Source of the DNA: JACJYC01 sp964558465
Lineage (GTDB): Bacteria; Bacteroidota; Bacteroidia; Chitinophagales; Saprospiraceae
Direction: 5' to 3'
Assembly (NCBI GenBank): GCA_964558465.1
Contig: CAZLEF010000094.1
Span: 1-28,034 of the forward strand
Length of the DNA: 28,034 nucleotides
The translations under genes were made by a program, and so were the position numbers. The stretch's first letter is position 1. Each line of letters begins with the position of its first letter. The notes beneath the pieces are model-generated. The model was not told the DNA's origin. It worked only from the letters and a program-made list of their open reading frames with translations, and made no database searches. Below are positions 8,390-16,280 of the stretch, one piece after another.

Positions 8390-11300
8390 ATGCTAAAACG
8401 CCCGACTTTAGCGCTGGTTTTCCTATGCCTGTGCCTGACCGCTTTTGCGCAACGCAGCATCCAGGGAAAAGTAAGCGACTCGAAAGGAGAGCCCCTGATC
8501 GGTGTCAACATCCTGATCGAAGGGGCGGCTACCGGCACTGTCACCGATTACGACGGCAATTTTACGCTCGCAGTCCCTGCCGGCAGCGAAGTATTAATTT
8601 TCAGTTACACCGGCTATGCTACCCGGGAAGTTACCCTGGGGCCTTCCAACGTGGTAGACATTGTGCTGGAAGAGGCCGCCATCGGCCTGGATGAGGTGAT
8701 CGTAGTGGGATACGGCACCCAGATCAAGGCCAACCTGACCGGCAATATTGCCAAAGTAAGCGGAGACGACATCAAGTCCTTGCCCGTCCCCACGTTTGAA
8801 TCGGCTATCCAGGGCCGAACCTCCGGGGTTTTCATCGAAAGCACCAGCGGCAAACTCGGTGAAGGGATCAAGGTCAGGGTCAGGGGAAGTTCTTCCATCT
8901 CCGCCAGCAACCAGCCGCTGTTTGTGGTAGACGGCGTCCCGATCACTTCCGAAGACCAGGGGATCACCAACAATCAGCCGACCAACCCGCTGGTCGACAT
9001 CAACCCGGCCGACATCGAGTCGATCGAGGTCCTGAAGGATGCCTCCGCAGCCGCTATTTACGGCTCAAGGGCATCCAACGGGGTGGTGATCATCACCACC
9101 AAACGGGGAAAGGAAGGCCGGACCAACGTCAACCTCAATATCCAGAAGGGGATCAGCTCACCTACCAACAAGGTAGGTTTCCTGAATGCCGCGGAGTACC
9201 GGGAGTTGTACACCGAGGCCACCTTGCGATACCTGGGTATTGACCCCGTCACGGCTACGGAAGAAGACCAGAATGACGCCCGCCAATTCCTGGAAGATGT
9301 ACTCGTGGCTGGTTTCAATTCCGATTTTGAAACCGATGTCAATTGGGAGGACCTCGCCTTTTCAGATGATGCCGGATTTCAGCAGATCGACCTTTCCGCA
9401 TCCGGCGGCAATACGAACACCCAATTTTTTGCCGGCCTTAGCTGGAGCGACCAGAACGGCATCATCATCGGCAACAACTTTGACCGGATGAGCGGCCGCC
9501 TCAACCTGGACCAACGCGCCACAGATAAATTACACTTCGGCATGAACCTGAACATGGTCCGGTCCAATCTGACAAGGGTTGCCAACGACCGCGCTTTTGC
9601 CACGCCTATGCAACTGGTCGCCCTTGCCCCCACGCAACCGGCCTTTTTGGCAGACGGCGAACCCAATCCCAATACCATTTATTACAACGGCCTGATCGAA
9701 GAAAAATACGCCAACTCCGTCACTTCTTCTTACCGGACCCTGGGCAACGTGTACGGTTCGTACCAATTGTTGCCGGGCCTGAGCTTCCGTTCCGAATTCG
9801 GGGTAGATATTCTCAGCCAGCAGGAAGAGAACTACCAGGGCCGCCTCACGCAGGACGGGGCCCCGGCGGGTTCGGGTGAAAGCCGTTCGGTCAGGGTTGT
9901 GAACTACAATACCAACAACTTTTTCACCTTAAACAAACAATTGGGTTCGGCACATAACCTGGAAGTTGTCCTTGGCATGTCCTTCCAGCAGTCTGACCGG
10001 AACATCACCAGTCTGCAGGCCATTGGCTTCCCGAGCGACGACCTGAATACCATCGCCAATGCTGCCGAGCCTATTTTCACATCTGCAACACAGGATGCCT
10101 TTTCTTTCCTGTCCTATTTTGCCCGGGCCAATTACCGGCTGAAAGACCGTTACCTGCTTACGCTGAGCAGCCGGGTGGACGGGTCGTCCAAATTCGGCGC
10201 CAACAACCGTTATGGTTTTTTTCCCGCAGCATCGGCCGGATGGATCATTTCCAACGAACCCTTCCTGGCCAATTCCACGACGCTCAGCTTCCTGAAACTC
10301 AGGGCCAGCTACGGCGTTACCGGCAACGCGCCGGTTGCCAACTTTGCCAGCCTGGGTACCTGGACGGGCAACAACTACACCACCACCTCCGGATTGTCGC
10401 CCGGTACGCTGCCCAGCCCCGACCTGAAATGGGAAACCACTTATCAGGCGGATCTTGGGGTAGATATCGGCTTATTCCGCGACCGGCTGACCCTTGAGAT
10501 CGATTATTACATGAAAAAAACAAAGGACCTGCTCCTCAGCCGGCCTTTGCCCGCCATCTCGGGGTATACTTCCATTTTCGAGAATGTGGGTGAAATGGAG
10601 AACAAAGGATTTGAGTTTGTGCTCAATTCCAGGAATATTGTCGGCGCTTTTCAATGGTCGAGCAGCCTGAACTTTGCCCTTAACCGCAACAAAGTCACCA
10701 GACTGAACAGCGATGCGGACATCATCGCCGCCGTCAATCGCGTAAGGGTCGGCGAACCATTGGGCGTCTTTGTGATGAGGCGTTATGCCGGTGTCGACCC
10801 GAACAACGGCGACGCCCTGTATGATAACGGCGAAGGCGGTACCACCAACAATTATAATGCAGCCCCCGATGTAGTGGTGGGCGATCCCAACCCTGATTTT
10901 GTGGGCGGTTTCAGCAACACCTTCTCTTATGGCGGGTTTGACCTGAACGTCTTTTTCCAATTTGTTTACGGCAACGAGGTCTTCAACCTCGGCGGACAGT
11001 ATCAGTCCAATAACGGTTCCGGTTTTGTGGACAACCAGACCAAAGACCAGTTGCGGCGCTGGCGCCAACCCGGGGATATCACCGACGTGCCCCGGGCCGA
11101 ACTGGTGGGCAATATCGGCGCCGACAATTCGTCCCGTTACCTGAGCGACGCCTCCTACGCCCGCCTCAAAAACGTGACGCTGGCCTACAATGTGCCGTCG
11201 CGCCTGCTGCAGCGAATCGGGTTCCAGAGCCTCCGGGTTTATGCTACGGGTCTCAACCTGTTGACCCTTACCGACTATGCGTTCTGGGATCCCGAAGTCA

Positions 11301-11413
11301 GCACGCCGGGTACCAACCAGACCACCACCACAACCAACATCGTTCAGGGCGTCGATTTTTATACGGCGCCGCAGGCCCGCACCATTACCCTTGGGGTAAA
11401 CGTAGGGTTTTAA
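8390..11413 (+). CDS. SusC/RagA-family TonB-dependent outer-membrane transporter
   Basis: A 1007-residue outer-membrane protein. A Sec signal peptide ends at AFA-Q (cleavage after about residue 20). Next comes a carboxypeptidase-regulatory-like domain (about 24-95, GKVSDSKGEPLIGVN), the SusC signature DEVIVVGYGTQ (101-111), a TonB plug (about 115-235, with VRVRGSSSI, FVVDGVPI and ASNGVVIITTKRG) and a long beta-barrel ending in aromatic-rich strands (VDFYTAPQARTITLGVNVGF). It imports oligosaccharides, peptides or other polymers together with its SusD lid. The substrate cannot be told because no hydrolase, peptidase or sensor gene is adjacent. The ATG at 8390 is chosen because the signal peptide starts there. 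The SusD gene follows after 20 nt. Confidence 0.96.
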   Translation: MLKRPTLALVFLCLCLTAFAQRSIQGKVSDSKGEPLIGVNILIEGAATGTVTDYDGNFTLAVPAGSEVLIFSYTGYATREVTLGPSNVVDIVLEEAAIGLDEVIVVGYGTQIKANLTGNIAKVSGDDIKSLPVPTFESAIQGRTSGVFIESTSGKLGEGIKVRVRGSSSISASNQPLFVVDGVPITSEDQGITNNQPTNPLVDINPADIESIEVLKDASAAAIYGSRASNGVVIITTKRGKEGRTNVNLNIQKGISSPTNKVGFLNAAEYRELYTEATLRYLGIDPVTATEEDQNDARQFLEDVLVAGFNSDFETDVNWEDLAFSDDAGFQQIDLSASGGNTNTQFFAGLSWSDQNGIIIGNNFDRMSGRLNLDQRATDKLHFGMNLNMVRSNLTRVANDRAFATPMQLVALAPTQPAFLADGEPNPNTIYYNGLIEEKYANSVTSSYRTLGNVYGSYQLLPGLSFRSEFGVDILSQQEENYQGRLTQDGAPAGSGESRSVRVVNYNTNNFFTLNKQLGSAHNLEVVLGMSFQQSDRNITSLQAIGFPSDDLNTIANAAEPIFTSATQDAFSFLSYFARANYRLKDRYLLTLSSRVDGSSKFGANNRYGFFPAASAGWIISNEPFLANSTTLSFLKLRASYGVTGNAPVANFASLGTWTGNNYTTTSGLSPGTLPSPDLKWETTYQADLGVDIGLFRDRLTLEIDYYMKKTKDLLLSRPLPAISGYTSIFENVGEMENKGFEFVLNSRNIVGAFQWSSSLNFALNRNKVTRLNSDADIIAAVNRVRVGEPLGVFVMRRYAGVDPNNGDALYDNGEGGTTNNYNAAPDVVVGDPNPDFVGGFSNTFSYGGFDLNVFFQFVYGNEVFNLGGQYQSNNGSGFVDNQTKDQLRRWRQPGDITDVPRAELVGNIGADNSSRYLSDASYARLKNVTLAYNVPSRLLQRIGFQSLRVYATGLNLLTLTDYAFWDPEVSTPGTNQTTTTTNIVQGVDFYTAPQARTITLGVNVGF

Positions 11414-11433
11414 TATGGTAACCTCAAAATTTA

Positions 11434-12888
11434 ATGATCATGCGAAAAATATCAGGATTATTTCTGCTTATACTGGCAATGGGTTGGACGGCCTGCGAGA
11501 AACAACTCGACATCACGCCGCGCCAATCCATTGAAACGGATAAGGTGTTTGTCAACGGCGCCAACCTGGAAGCGGCCCTTGCAGGCGCCTATTCCGAAAT
11601 AAAAGGGACTTTTAACGGCCCTCAGGGCGGCGAAATGTACGGCGGCGATTTTAACCTGTTCAGTGAATTGCTCGCTGCCGACGGCAACGTCGCCTGGGCC
11701 GGTTCATTTAGTTCCTACCGGCAGTTTTCCAACAAATCAATCGTTACGACAAATACGCCCCTGGCGAACAACTGGATCAGGGCCTACTTCGCCATCCTCA
11801 ACCTGAACCAGGTGCTAGCCCACCTGGATGTGGCCGATGACGACGCCCAGCGCGACCGCATTGAAGGCGAAGCCCTTGCCTTGCGGTCCATGCTCTACTT
11901 CGAACTGGTCCGGTTATGGGCCCGGCCCTGGGGTACCGGTACGGAGGCAGCCGACCCGGGTGTCCCATTGGTGCTTTCCGCCGTGAACACGACCGAAGAT
12001 GCCGAAAAACTCACCCTGATCGGCCGATCCACCGTAAAAGCGGTGTACGACCAGGTGATCAGCGACCTCGTCAAGGCAAAGGGCCTCCTGGAAAATGAAG
12101 GCTCGAACGGAACTAAAATATCGACCTACGCAGTTTCGGCTGTCTTGTCGAGGGTATACCTCCAGCAAGGGGAATATGCCAAGGCCGCAGAAGAAGCCAA
12201 CCGCGTGATCGAATCCGGGTTTTACAGCCTGGGGCCCAGCCCGTTGCGCGTCTTTAACACGCCCTCCAATTCCGGCGAGGATGTTTTTGCCATCCAGCAA
12301 ACAGCCCTCAGCAATGCAGGTACCAGCAACGGCGGCCTGGCCACATTCTATGCCCGCCTGAACGGCAGCGGCCGTGGCGATATGCAGGTGCAGGAAGCCT
12401 TTTTTGATCTGTTCGAACCGGGCGACTTACGCGGCCAGATCGAAGACGACCTGCCGGAAACCGCCACGATCGCCAATGTCAATGAGATGTATTATATCGG
12501 CGTCGGCGGCCAGAACGCCGGCTTTATTCAATGCGCCAAATACGGCAACGGCAATCTGAATATCCAGGTGATCCGCCTGGCTGAAATGTACCTTACCCGG
12601 GCGGAAGGCAATTTCGAAAGCGGCCAAAACCTCGGCGCTACTCCGCTGGCAGACATCAACCGCATCCGGGCAAGGGCCGGCCTGACCCCGCTCCTGCTCG
12701 TCACCCGGGATGAGATCCGCAGAGAAAGGCAGCGCGAACTGGCCTTCGAAGGTTTCCGGCTCCACGACAAAAAACGGTGGAAGGAAAACGTAGGCGACCT
12801 CCCCTACGATTCCCCCAAACTGGTAGCGCCCATCCCCGAACGGGAACTGGAAGTATATGACATTCCGCAGAACCCGGGATACGAATAA
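11434..12888 (+). CDS. SusD/RagB-family nutrient-binding outer-membrane lipoprotein
   Basis: A 484-residue surface lipoprotein that forms the hinged lid over the SusC barrel. The signal peptide leads to Cys21 (GWTAC, Cys19 if translation begins at the ATG at 11440). The N-terminal tetratricopeptide-like helices hold the typical phrases NNWIRAYFAILNLNQVLAH and EALALRSMLYFELVRLWARP (about 110-170). The C-terminal RagB/SusD domain shows IRLAEMYLTRAEG, INRIRARAGL and RRERQRELAFEGFRLHDKKRW, and ends with the family-typical PIPERELEVYDIPQNPGYE. It binds the transported ligand. It is co-transcribed with the SusC gene (20-nt gap), and a strong terminator follows the stop. The ligand is unknown. Confidence 0.95.
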   Translation: MIMRKISGLFLLILAMGWTACEKQLDITPRQSIETDKVFVNGANLEAALAGAYSEIKGTFNGPQGGEMYGGDFNLFSELLAADGNVAWAGSFSSYRQFSNKSIVTTNTPLANNWIRAYFAILNLNQVLAHLDVADDDAQRDRIEGEALALRSMLYFELVRLWARPWGTGTEAADPGVPLVLSAVNTTEDAEKLTLIGRSTVKAVYDQVISDLVKAKGLLENEGSNGTKISTYAVSAVLSRVYLQQGEYAKAAEEANRVIESGFYSLGPSPLRVFNTPSNSGEDVFAIQQTALSNAGTSNGGLATFYARLNGSGRGDMQVQEAFFDLFEPGDLRGQIEDDLPETATIANVNEMYYIGVGGQNAGFIQCAKYGNGNLNIQVIRLAEMYLTRAEGNFESGQNLGATPLADINRIRARAGLTPLLLVTRDEIRRERQRELAFEGFRLHDKKRWKENVGDLPYDSPKLVAPIPERELEVYDIPQNPGYE

Positions 12889-12898
12889 AGCCGTAGGT

Positions 12899-12965
12899 CC
12901 TCCGGTTTTCCGGAGGCATATTGTGCAACGCCGGGCTGCCTGCAGCAGTCCGGCGTTTTTTTTTT
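12899..12965 (+). terminator. Intrinsic terminator after the SusC/SusD operon
   Basis: Two hairpins follow the SusD stop. The first is CCTCCGG, TTTT loop, CCGGAGG (12899-12916). The second is AACGCCGG (12927-12934) paired with CCGGCGTT (12950-12957), with an inner GCTGC/GCAGC stem, leading directly into an uninterrupted run of ten T (12956-12965). The second is a textbook rho-independent terminator; the first may be an auxiliary stem protecting the 3' end. Confidence 0.9.
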
Positions 12966-12980
12966 AGAACCTCCGGCGGC

Positions 12981-13010
12981 TTTGTGCGTTTAGATAAAAT
13001 TGTACCTTTC
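12981..13010 (+). promoter_or_regulatory. Predicted promoter of the small Fe-S protein gene
   Basis: TTTG at 12981-12984 and TACCTTTC at 13003-13010 are separated by 18 nt, close to the Bacteroidota -33/-7 arrangement; the -7 box departs from TAnnTTTG only in the last base. Transcription would start near 13017, giving a leader of about 26 nt. Confidence 0.5.
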
Positions 13011-13042
13011 CAATTGAACAACCTGATCTAAAGCCGGAAACC

Positions 13043-13270
13043 ATGACAAAACATTATTCCAACGGAGAGATTACCATCATCTGGAAACCCGACGTTTGCG
13101 CCCATTCCAAATTATGCTGGACGCAGTTGGGCGAAGTATTCAAGCCCGCTGAAAAACCCTGGATAACCGTGGACGGCGCATCTACTGAACGGATCATCGA
13201 ACAGGTGAACAAATGCCCTTCGGGCGCACTCAGTTTCGTCTACAACGATCAACAGGTGGCCGGGCAATAG
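13043..13270 (+). CDS. Small divergent Fe-S cluster protein (Fer4_19 / YjdI-like)
   Basis: The 75-residue protein matches the length and signature of the YjdI-like divergent mono-cluster ferredoxin family. Cys19 and Cys25 lie in DVCAHSKLCW, followed by KPWI (38-41) and the diagnostic KCPSGAL (57-63, Cys58). Only three cysteines are present, as in E. coli YjdI. Such proteins are taken to bind one Fe-S cluster and are found next to CDGSH proteins or acetyltransferases, but no partner gene is adjacent here. The role is unknown; electron transfer or Fe-S stress response is a guess. Its stop is only 4 nt from the stop of the convergent adenine deaminase gene, leaving no room for a terminator between them. 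Confidence 0.88.
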   Translation: MTKHYSNGEITIIWKPDVCAHSKLCWTQLGEVFKPAEKPWITVDGASTERIIEQVNKCPSGALSFVYNDQQVAGQ

Positions 13271-13274
13271 TTTT

Positions 13275-14900
13275 TTAAACAAACAGATTGGAAAACCCAA
13301 ATTTTTCCACATCAAACAGCCCTTTATCCGTCATCTTCAACTTCGGGATCACCGGCAATGCCATAAAAGAAAGCGTCATAAAAGGCGCCCTGAGCAGGCA
13401 GCCGAGCCTGGCTTTGGCGAAGGCGTCCACTTCGGCGTAAAGGCGCGCAACCTCATACCCGTCGCCCGGGCTCATAATGCCGGCCACAGGCAAAGGTAAG
13501 GTTTTGACTTCCCGCTCGCCGGCAGCGGAGATGCCGCCTTTATTCAGCATCACCGCATTCACCGCCCTGCAAAGCATTTCGTCGCTGACCCCCACGGCAA
13601 CGATATTGTGCGAATCGTGGGCCACGCACGAGGCGATCGCGCCGGATTTCAGGCCGAAACCCCGGATAAAACCCAGGGCCGGCGGGGCATTGAAATAGCG
13701 GTTGACCACGGCGATTTTTAACAAGTCTCCGTTCACATCGCTCATGCCGTTGGCCGGAAACGGGGCTGTTTCGCATTCGGTCACAATCTCGCCGTCGAGG
13801 GCGCGGATCACACGGACGGTACCGCCGGTTTTTGAAATGCTGAAATCCTCCGGGGATTTTGCCGGGGTATCAAACTGGTTGGGTATGCCGGCCGGTTGGT
13901 GTCGGAGCAAGGTTTCGCCGTTTTCAGCAACCAGGTCGCCGTCGATCCAGGTTTTGAGCGCCCGGAAATTTTCGAGGTCCTCTACCAGGACAAAATCCGC
14001 CGGGTCGCCTTCGCGGAGCAGGCCGACGGGCATTTTGTAGTGTTCCACCGGGTGCAGGCATGCGGCGCGCAGGACATCAAAAAGGTCGCAACCTTTTGCA
14101 ACGGCTCGTGTGGCGAGTTGATTGATATGCCCCCGGACAAGGTCGTCGGGGTGTTTGTCGTCGCTGCAAAACATGACCAGTTCCGGAAATTGGGGCAAAA
14201 GGCCGATCAGCGCCTCGAAGTTGCGGGCAGCGCTCCCCTCGCGGATGAGGATCTTTACGCCAAGGCGGGCTTTTTCGAGGCCTTCTTCATAGGTAAAACA
14301 CTCGTGGTCGGTGGCGATGCCTGCCCCGAAATATTTTCTGGCGTCGTCGCCCCGCAAACCAGGGGCGTGGCCGTCAACCGGTTTGCCTGCGCGCCGGGCC
14401 GCAGCAAGTTTGGCCATAACCTGCGGATCATCAAAAAGCACGCCGGGAAAATTCATCATCTCCGACAAATAAAAGATATCCGGCCGGGCCAGCATGCGCT
14501 CAACCGCATCGGGCCCAAGGTCGGCGCCGGCTGTTTCAAAGGTGGTAGCCGGCACACAGGACGGCGCCCCGAAACAGCATTTGAAAGGAGTAGCCGCGGC
14601 GCTTTCCAACATATAAAGCACCCCTTCTTCGCCAAGGACGTTGGCGATCTCATGCGGGTCGGAAATGGTCCCCACGGTCCCGTGCACAACCGCCATACGG
14701 CCGAATTCAGCGGGCGTGAGCATGCTGCTTTCGATGTGCACATGCGCGTCGATGAAACCGGGCATGAGGTAATTTTTACCGGTTCCGGGTAACGGCCGGA
14801 TGGACCGGATGCGCCCGTTTTCCACCCGGATTTCAGCGTGAAAGATCCGGCGTTGACGCAGGTCGACCAGGTTGGCTTGCAAGGCGAATGAAGGTGGCAT
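13275..14900 (-). CDS. ade: Adenine deaminase
   Basis: A 541-residue amidohydrolase converting adenine to hypoxanthine and ammonia in purine salvage. Metal-site and family motifs are visible: PGFIDAHVHIESS (47-59, His53 and His55), SDPHEIANVLG (80-90), FYLSEMMNFPGV (143-154, a candidate bridging glutamate at 147), DGHAPGL (176-182), TDHE (198-201) and CSDDKHPDDL (245-254). The C-terminal Ade-specific domain holds VAVGVSDEMLCRAVN and GEREVKTLPLPVAGIMS. Length and motif order match bacterial Ade rather than eukaryotic-type adenosine deaminases. The ATG at 14900 is well placed before the first beta strands. The gene is divergent from the ATPase gene and shares a 104-bp intergenic region with it. 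Confidence 0.96.
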   Translation of the reverse strand: MPPSFALQANLVDLRQRRIFHAEIRVENGRIRSIRPLPGTGKNYLMPGFIDAHVHIESSMLTPAEFGRMAVVHGTVGTISDPHEIANVLGEEGVLYMLESAAATPFKCCFGAPSCVPATTFETAGADLGPDAVERMLARPDIFYLSEMMNFPGVLFDDPQVMAKLAAARRAGKPVDGHAPGLRGDDARKYFGAGIATDHECFTYEEGLEKARLGVKILIREGSAARNFEALIGLLPQFPELVMFCSDDKHPDDLVRGHINQLATRAVAKGCDLFDVLRAACLHPVEHYKMPVGLLREGDPADFVLVEDLENFRALKTWIDGDLVAENGETLLRHQPAGIPNQFDTPAKSPEDFSISKTGGTVRVIRALDGEIVTECETAPFPANGMSDVNGDLLKIAVVNRYFNAPPALGFIRGFGLKSGAIASCVAHDSHNIVAVGVSDEMLCRAVNAVMLNKGGISAAGEREVKTLPLPVAGIMSPGDGYEVARLYAEVDAFAKARLGCLLRAPFMTLSFMALPVIPKLKMTDKGLFDVEKFGFSNLFV

Positions 14901-14917
14901 GGTTTTTTATTGAGAAA

Positions 14918-14925
14918 TAAAGATA
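14918..14925 (-). promoter_or_regulatory. Possible -7 box of ade (TATCTTTA)
   Basis: On the minus strand the sequence TATCTTTA lies 18 nt upstream of the ade ATG, one mismatch from TAnnTTTG. A TTTC lies about 20 nt further upstream in place of the -33 TTTG. Both elements are imperfect, and the leader would be only around a dozen bases. Confidence 0.35.
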
Positions 14926-14965
14926 ACTTTTTTGATCAGCCTGATGAAAATTCGAATATTAAAAT

Positions 14966-14974
14966 TATTTTTGC
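14966..14974 (+). promoter_or_regulatory. -7 promoter box of the AAA/DUF4143 ATPase gene (TATTTTTGC)
   Basis: TATTTTTGC fully matches TAnnTTTG plus pyrimidine. It ends one base before the 11-bp palindrome at 14975-14999, so the expected transcription start (about 7 nt downstream) falls inside the palindrome. No good TTTG -33 element is seen at the right spacing. Confidence 0.6.
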
Positions 14975-14999
14975 AAATTGGGAATTCGATTCCCAATTT
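14975..14999. promoter_or_regulatory. Perfect 11-bp palindrome overlapping transcription start (candidate operator)
   Basis: AAATTGGGAAT (14975-14985), spacer TCG, ATTCCCAATTT (14989-14999) is a perfect inverted repeat. It sits between the -7 box and the ATG at 15005, covering the predicted transcription start and ending 5 nt before the start codon. It could be a binding site for a dimeric repressor, possibly the gene's own product, or a leader hairpin that hides the translation start. Confidence 0.65.
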
Positions 15000-15004
15000 T
15001 CTGA

Positions 15005-16159
15005 ATGATCAATCGAATAGCAAGCCAAAAACTGCTGGAGCTATCGCATTATTTCAGGGCTGTAGCTGTCATAGGTCCCCGGCAAAGTGGCAAAACCACT
15101 TTGGTCAAGGCCTGTTTTCCGGAGAAACCGTACGTTTCTTTGGAAAATCCAGACCATAGGAATTTTGCGTTATCAGATCCACGGAATTTCTTAAAAAAAT
15201 ATAAAGATGGCGCCATATTGGATGAGGTGCAACGCACCCCGGAAATTCTATCTTATCTTCAGCAAATTTTGGATGAAGATCAACGGAAAGGTCTGTTTAT
15301 CCTGACGGGTTCCAACAATTTTTTGCTGCAAGAAAAAATCACACAAAGCCTGGCTGGTCGGGCTGCGTATCTTGATCTGCTCCCTTTATCGGTACGAGAA
15401 TTGGAAGAAATTCCTGAGGCGCTCAAAGATATTAATACGCTGATGTTTAAAGGCGCATATCCTCCGATACAGTCAGAGGGGCTTTCCCCCCAAAGCTGGT
15501 TTAATTCCTATATCCGGACTTATGTCGAACGGGATGTCCGGCAAATCAAAGCTGTTGAAAACCTTTTATTATTTGAAAAACTGCTGGCTTTATGCGCAGG
15601 CAGGGCCGGCCAGCAAGTGAATTTTTCCAACCTTGCGATTGAAACCGGCCTGGACCACAAAACCATTCATTCGTGGATAGGCGTACTACAAGCCAGTTAT
15701 ATTATCCACCTGTTACCTCCCTATTTTCAAAATTTCAACAAACGCATCGTCAAGGCGCCGAAGCTCTATTTTTATGATACGGGGCTCGTTTGCCATCTTT
15801 TGCGAATTTCGGACCCCGACATGCTGTTTCAACACCCAATGCGGGGCGCAATTTTTGAAAATTTTATCCTCATTGAAATGCTCAAAAATCGCTTTAATCA
15901 GGGGATGCGTTCGAATCTGTATTATTGGAAAGACCAATCCGGCAACGAAATTGATATCGTTGTCGACGAAGGACTTACGCTTAAATCTATTGAAGTCAAA
16001 AGTGGCGCCACGATTTCTCAGGATTATTTCAAGAACCTTCTCTTTTGGCAAAAACTGACTGGAAGGGAAGGTGGTTTAGTCATTTATTCCGGCGACGAAA
16101 GCCAGGAACGTGCAGGAGATATCCAGGTAAAATCCTGGCGGGAAATCGCTTCACTTTGA
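15005..16159 (+). CDS. AAA ATPase with C-terminal DUF4143 (PD-(D/E)XK-like) domain
   Basis: A 384-residue P-loop protein of the AAA_14/DUF4143 type, common in bacteria and archaea and without an agreed function. Walker A is GPRQSGKTT (24-32), Walker B AILDEVQ (70-76), and a sensor-like LTGSNN lies at 100-105. After a winged-helix-like middle, the C-terminal part has YDTGLVCHLL (258-267), a GNEIDIVV segment (313-320) and IEVKSG (329-334); the D/E...E-x-K spacing resembles the nuclease-fold core, though catalysis is not established. The gene is visibly AT-richer than its neighbours and is flanked by two perfect inverted repeats (14975-14999 and 16174-16210), which suggests acquisition as a unit or selfish/regulatory behaviour; this is inference. 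Roles proposed for relatives include toxin-antitoxin-like functions, but no partner gene is present. Confidence 0.88.
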   Translation: MINRIASQKLLELSHYFRAVAVIGPRQSGKTTLVKACFPEKPYVSLENPDHRNFALSDPRNFLKKYKDGAILDEVQRTPEILSYLQQILDEDQRKGLFILTGSNNFLLQEKITQSLAGRAAYLDLLPLSVRELEEIPEALKDINTLMFKGAYPPIQSEGLSPQSWFNSYIRTYVERDVRQIKAVENLLLFEKLLALCAGRAGQQVNFSNLAIETGLDHKTIHSWIGVLQASYIIHLLPPYFQNFNKRIVKAPKLYFYDTGLVCHLLRISDPDMLFQHPMRGAIFENFILIEMLKNRFNQGMRSNLYYWKDQSGNEIDIVVDEGLTLKSIEVKSGATISQDYFKNLLFWQKLTGREGGLVIYSGDESQERAGDIQVKSWREIASL

Positions 16160-16173
16160 AATTATACTCAACG

Positions 16174-16210
16174 GCGGCAGGTTTTCCCACCGTGTGAAAA
16201 AACCTGCCGC
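16174..16210 (+). terminator. Perfect 12-bp inverted repeat between ATPase and dnaX
   Basis: GCGGCAGGTTTT (16174-16185) pairs perfectly with AAAACCTGCCGC (16199-16210) around a 13-nt loop. It begins 14 nt after the ATPase stop. The stem is strong but lacks a following T-run on either strand, so termination is likely only if assisted; it could also be a boundary element of the ATPase gene. Confidence 0.45.
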
Positions 16211-16258
16211 AGCGAAGTTTAAGCGAATTCAGGCCTGGGCAAACTGCCAATTTTTTCT

Positions 16259-16267
16259 TACCTTTGC
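16259..16267 (+). promoter_or_regulatory. -7 promoter box of dnaX (TACCTTTGC)
   Basis: TACCTTTGC matches the TAnnTTTG consensus fully and ends 13 nt before the dnaX ATG at 16281, implying a very short leader. This supports the ATG at 16281 over the in-frame GTG at 16194, which would lie upstream of the promoter. Confidence 0.55.
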
Positions 16268-16280
16268 CCAAAAGCAAGGC

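Noticed and set aside
13896..14792. A 298-codon open frame on the plus strand opposite ade
   Set aside because: It overlaps the certain adenine deaminase gene entirely and shows no family motifs; the frame is open because of GC-rich codon usage.
16194..16280. GTG start adding 29 residues to DnaX
   Set aside because: The extension contains half of the hairpin and the -7 promoter box, and DnaX proteins normally begin close to the FRPVRFEEVVGQ segment.
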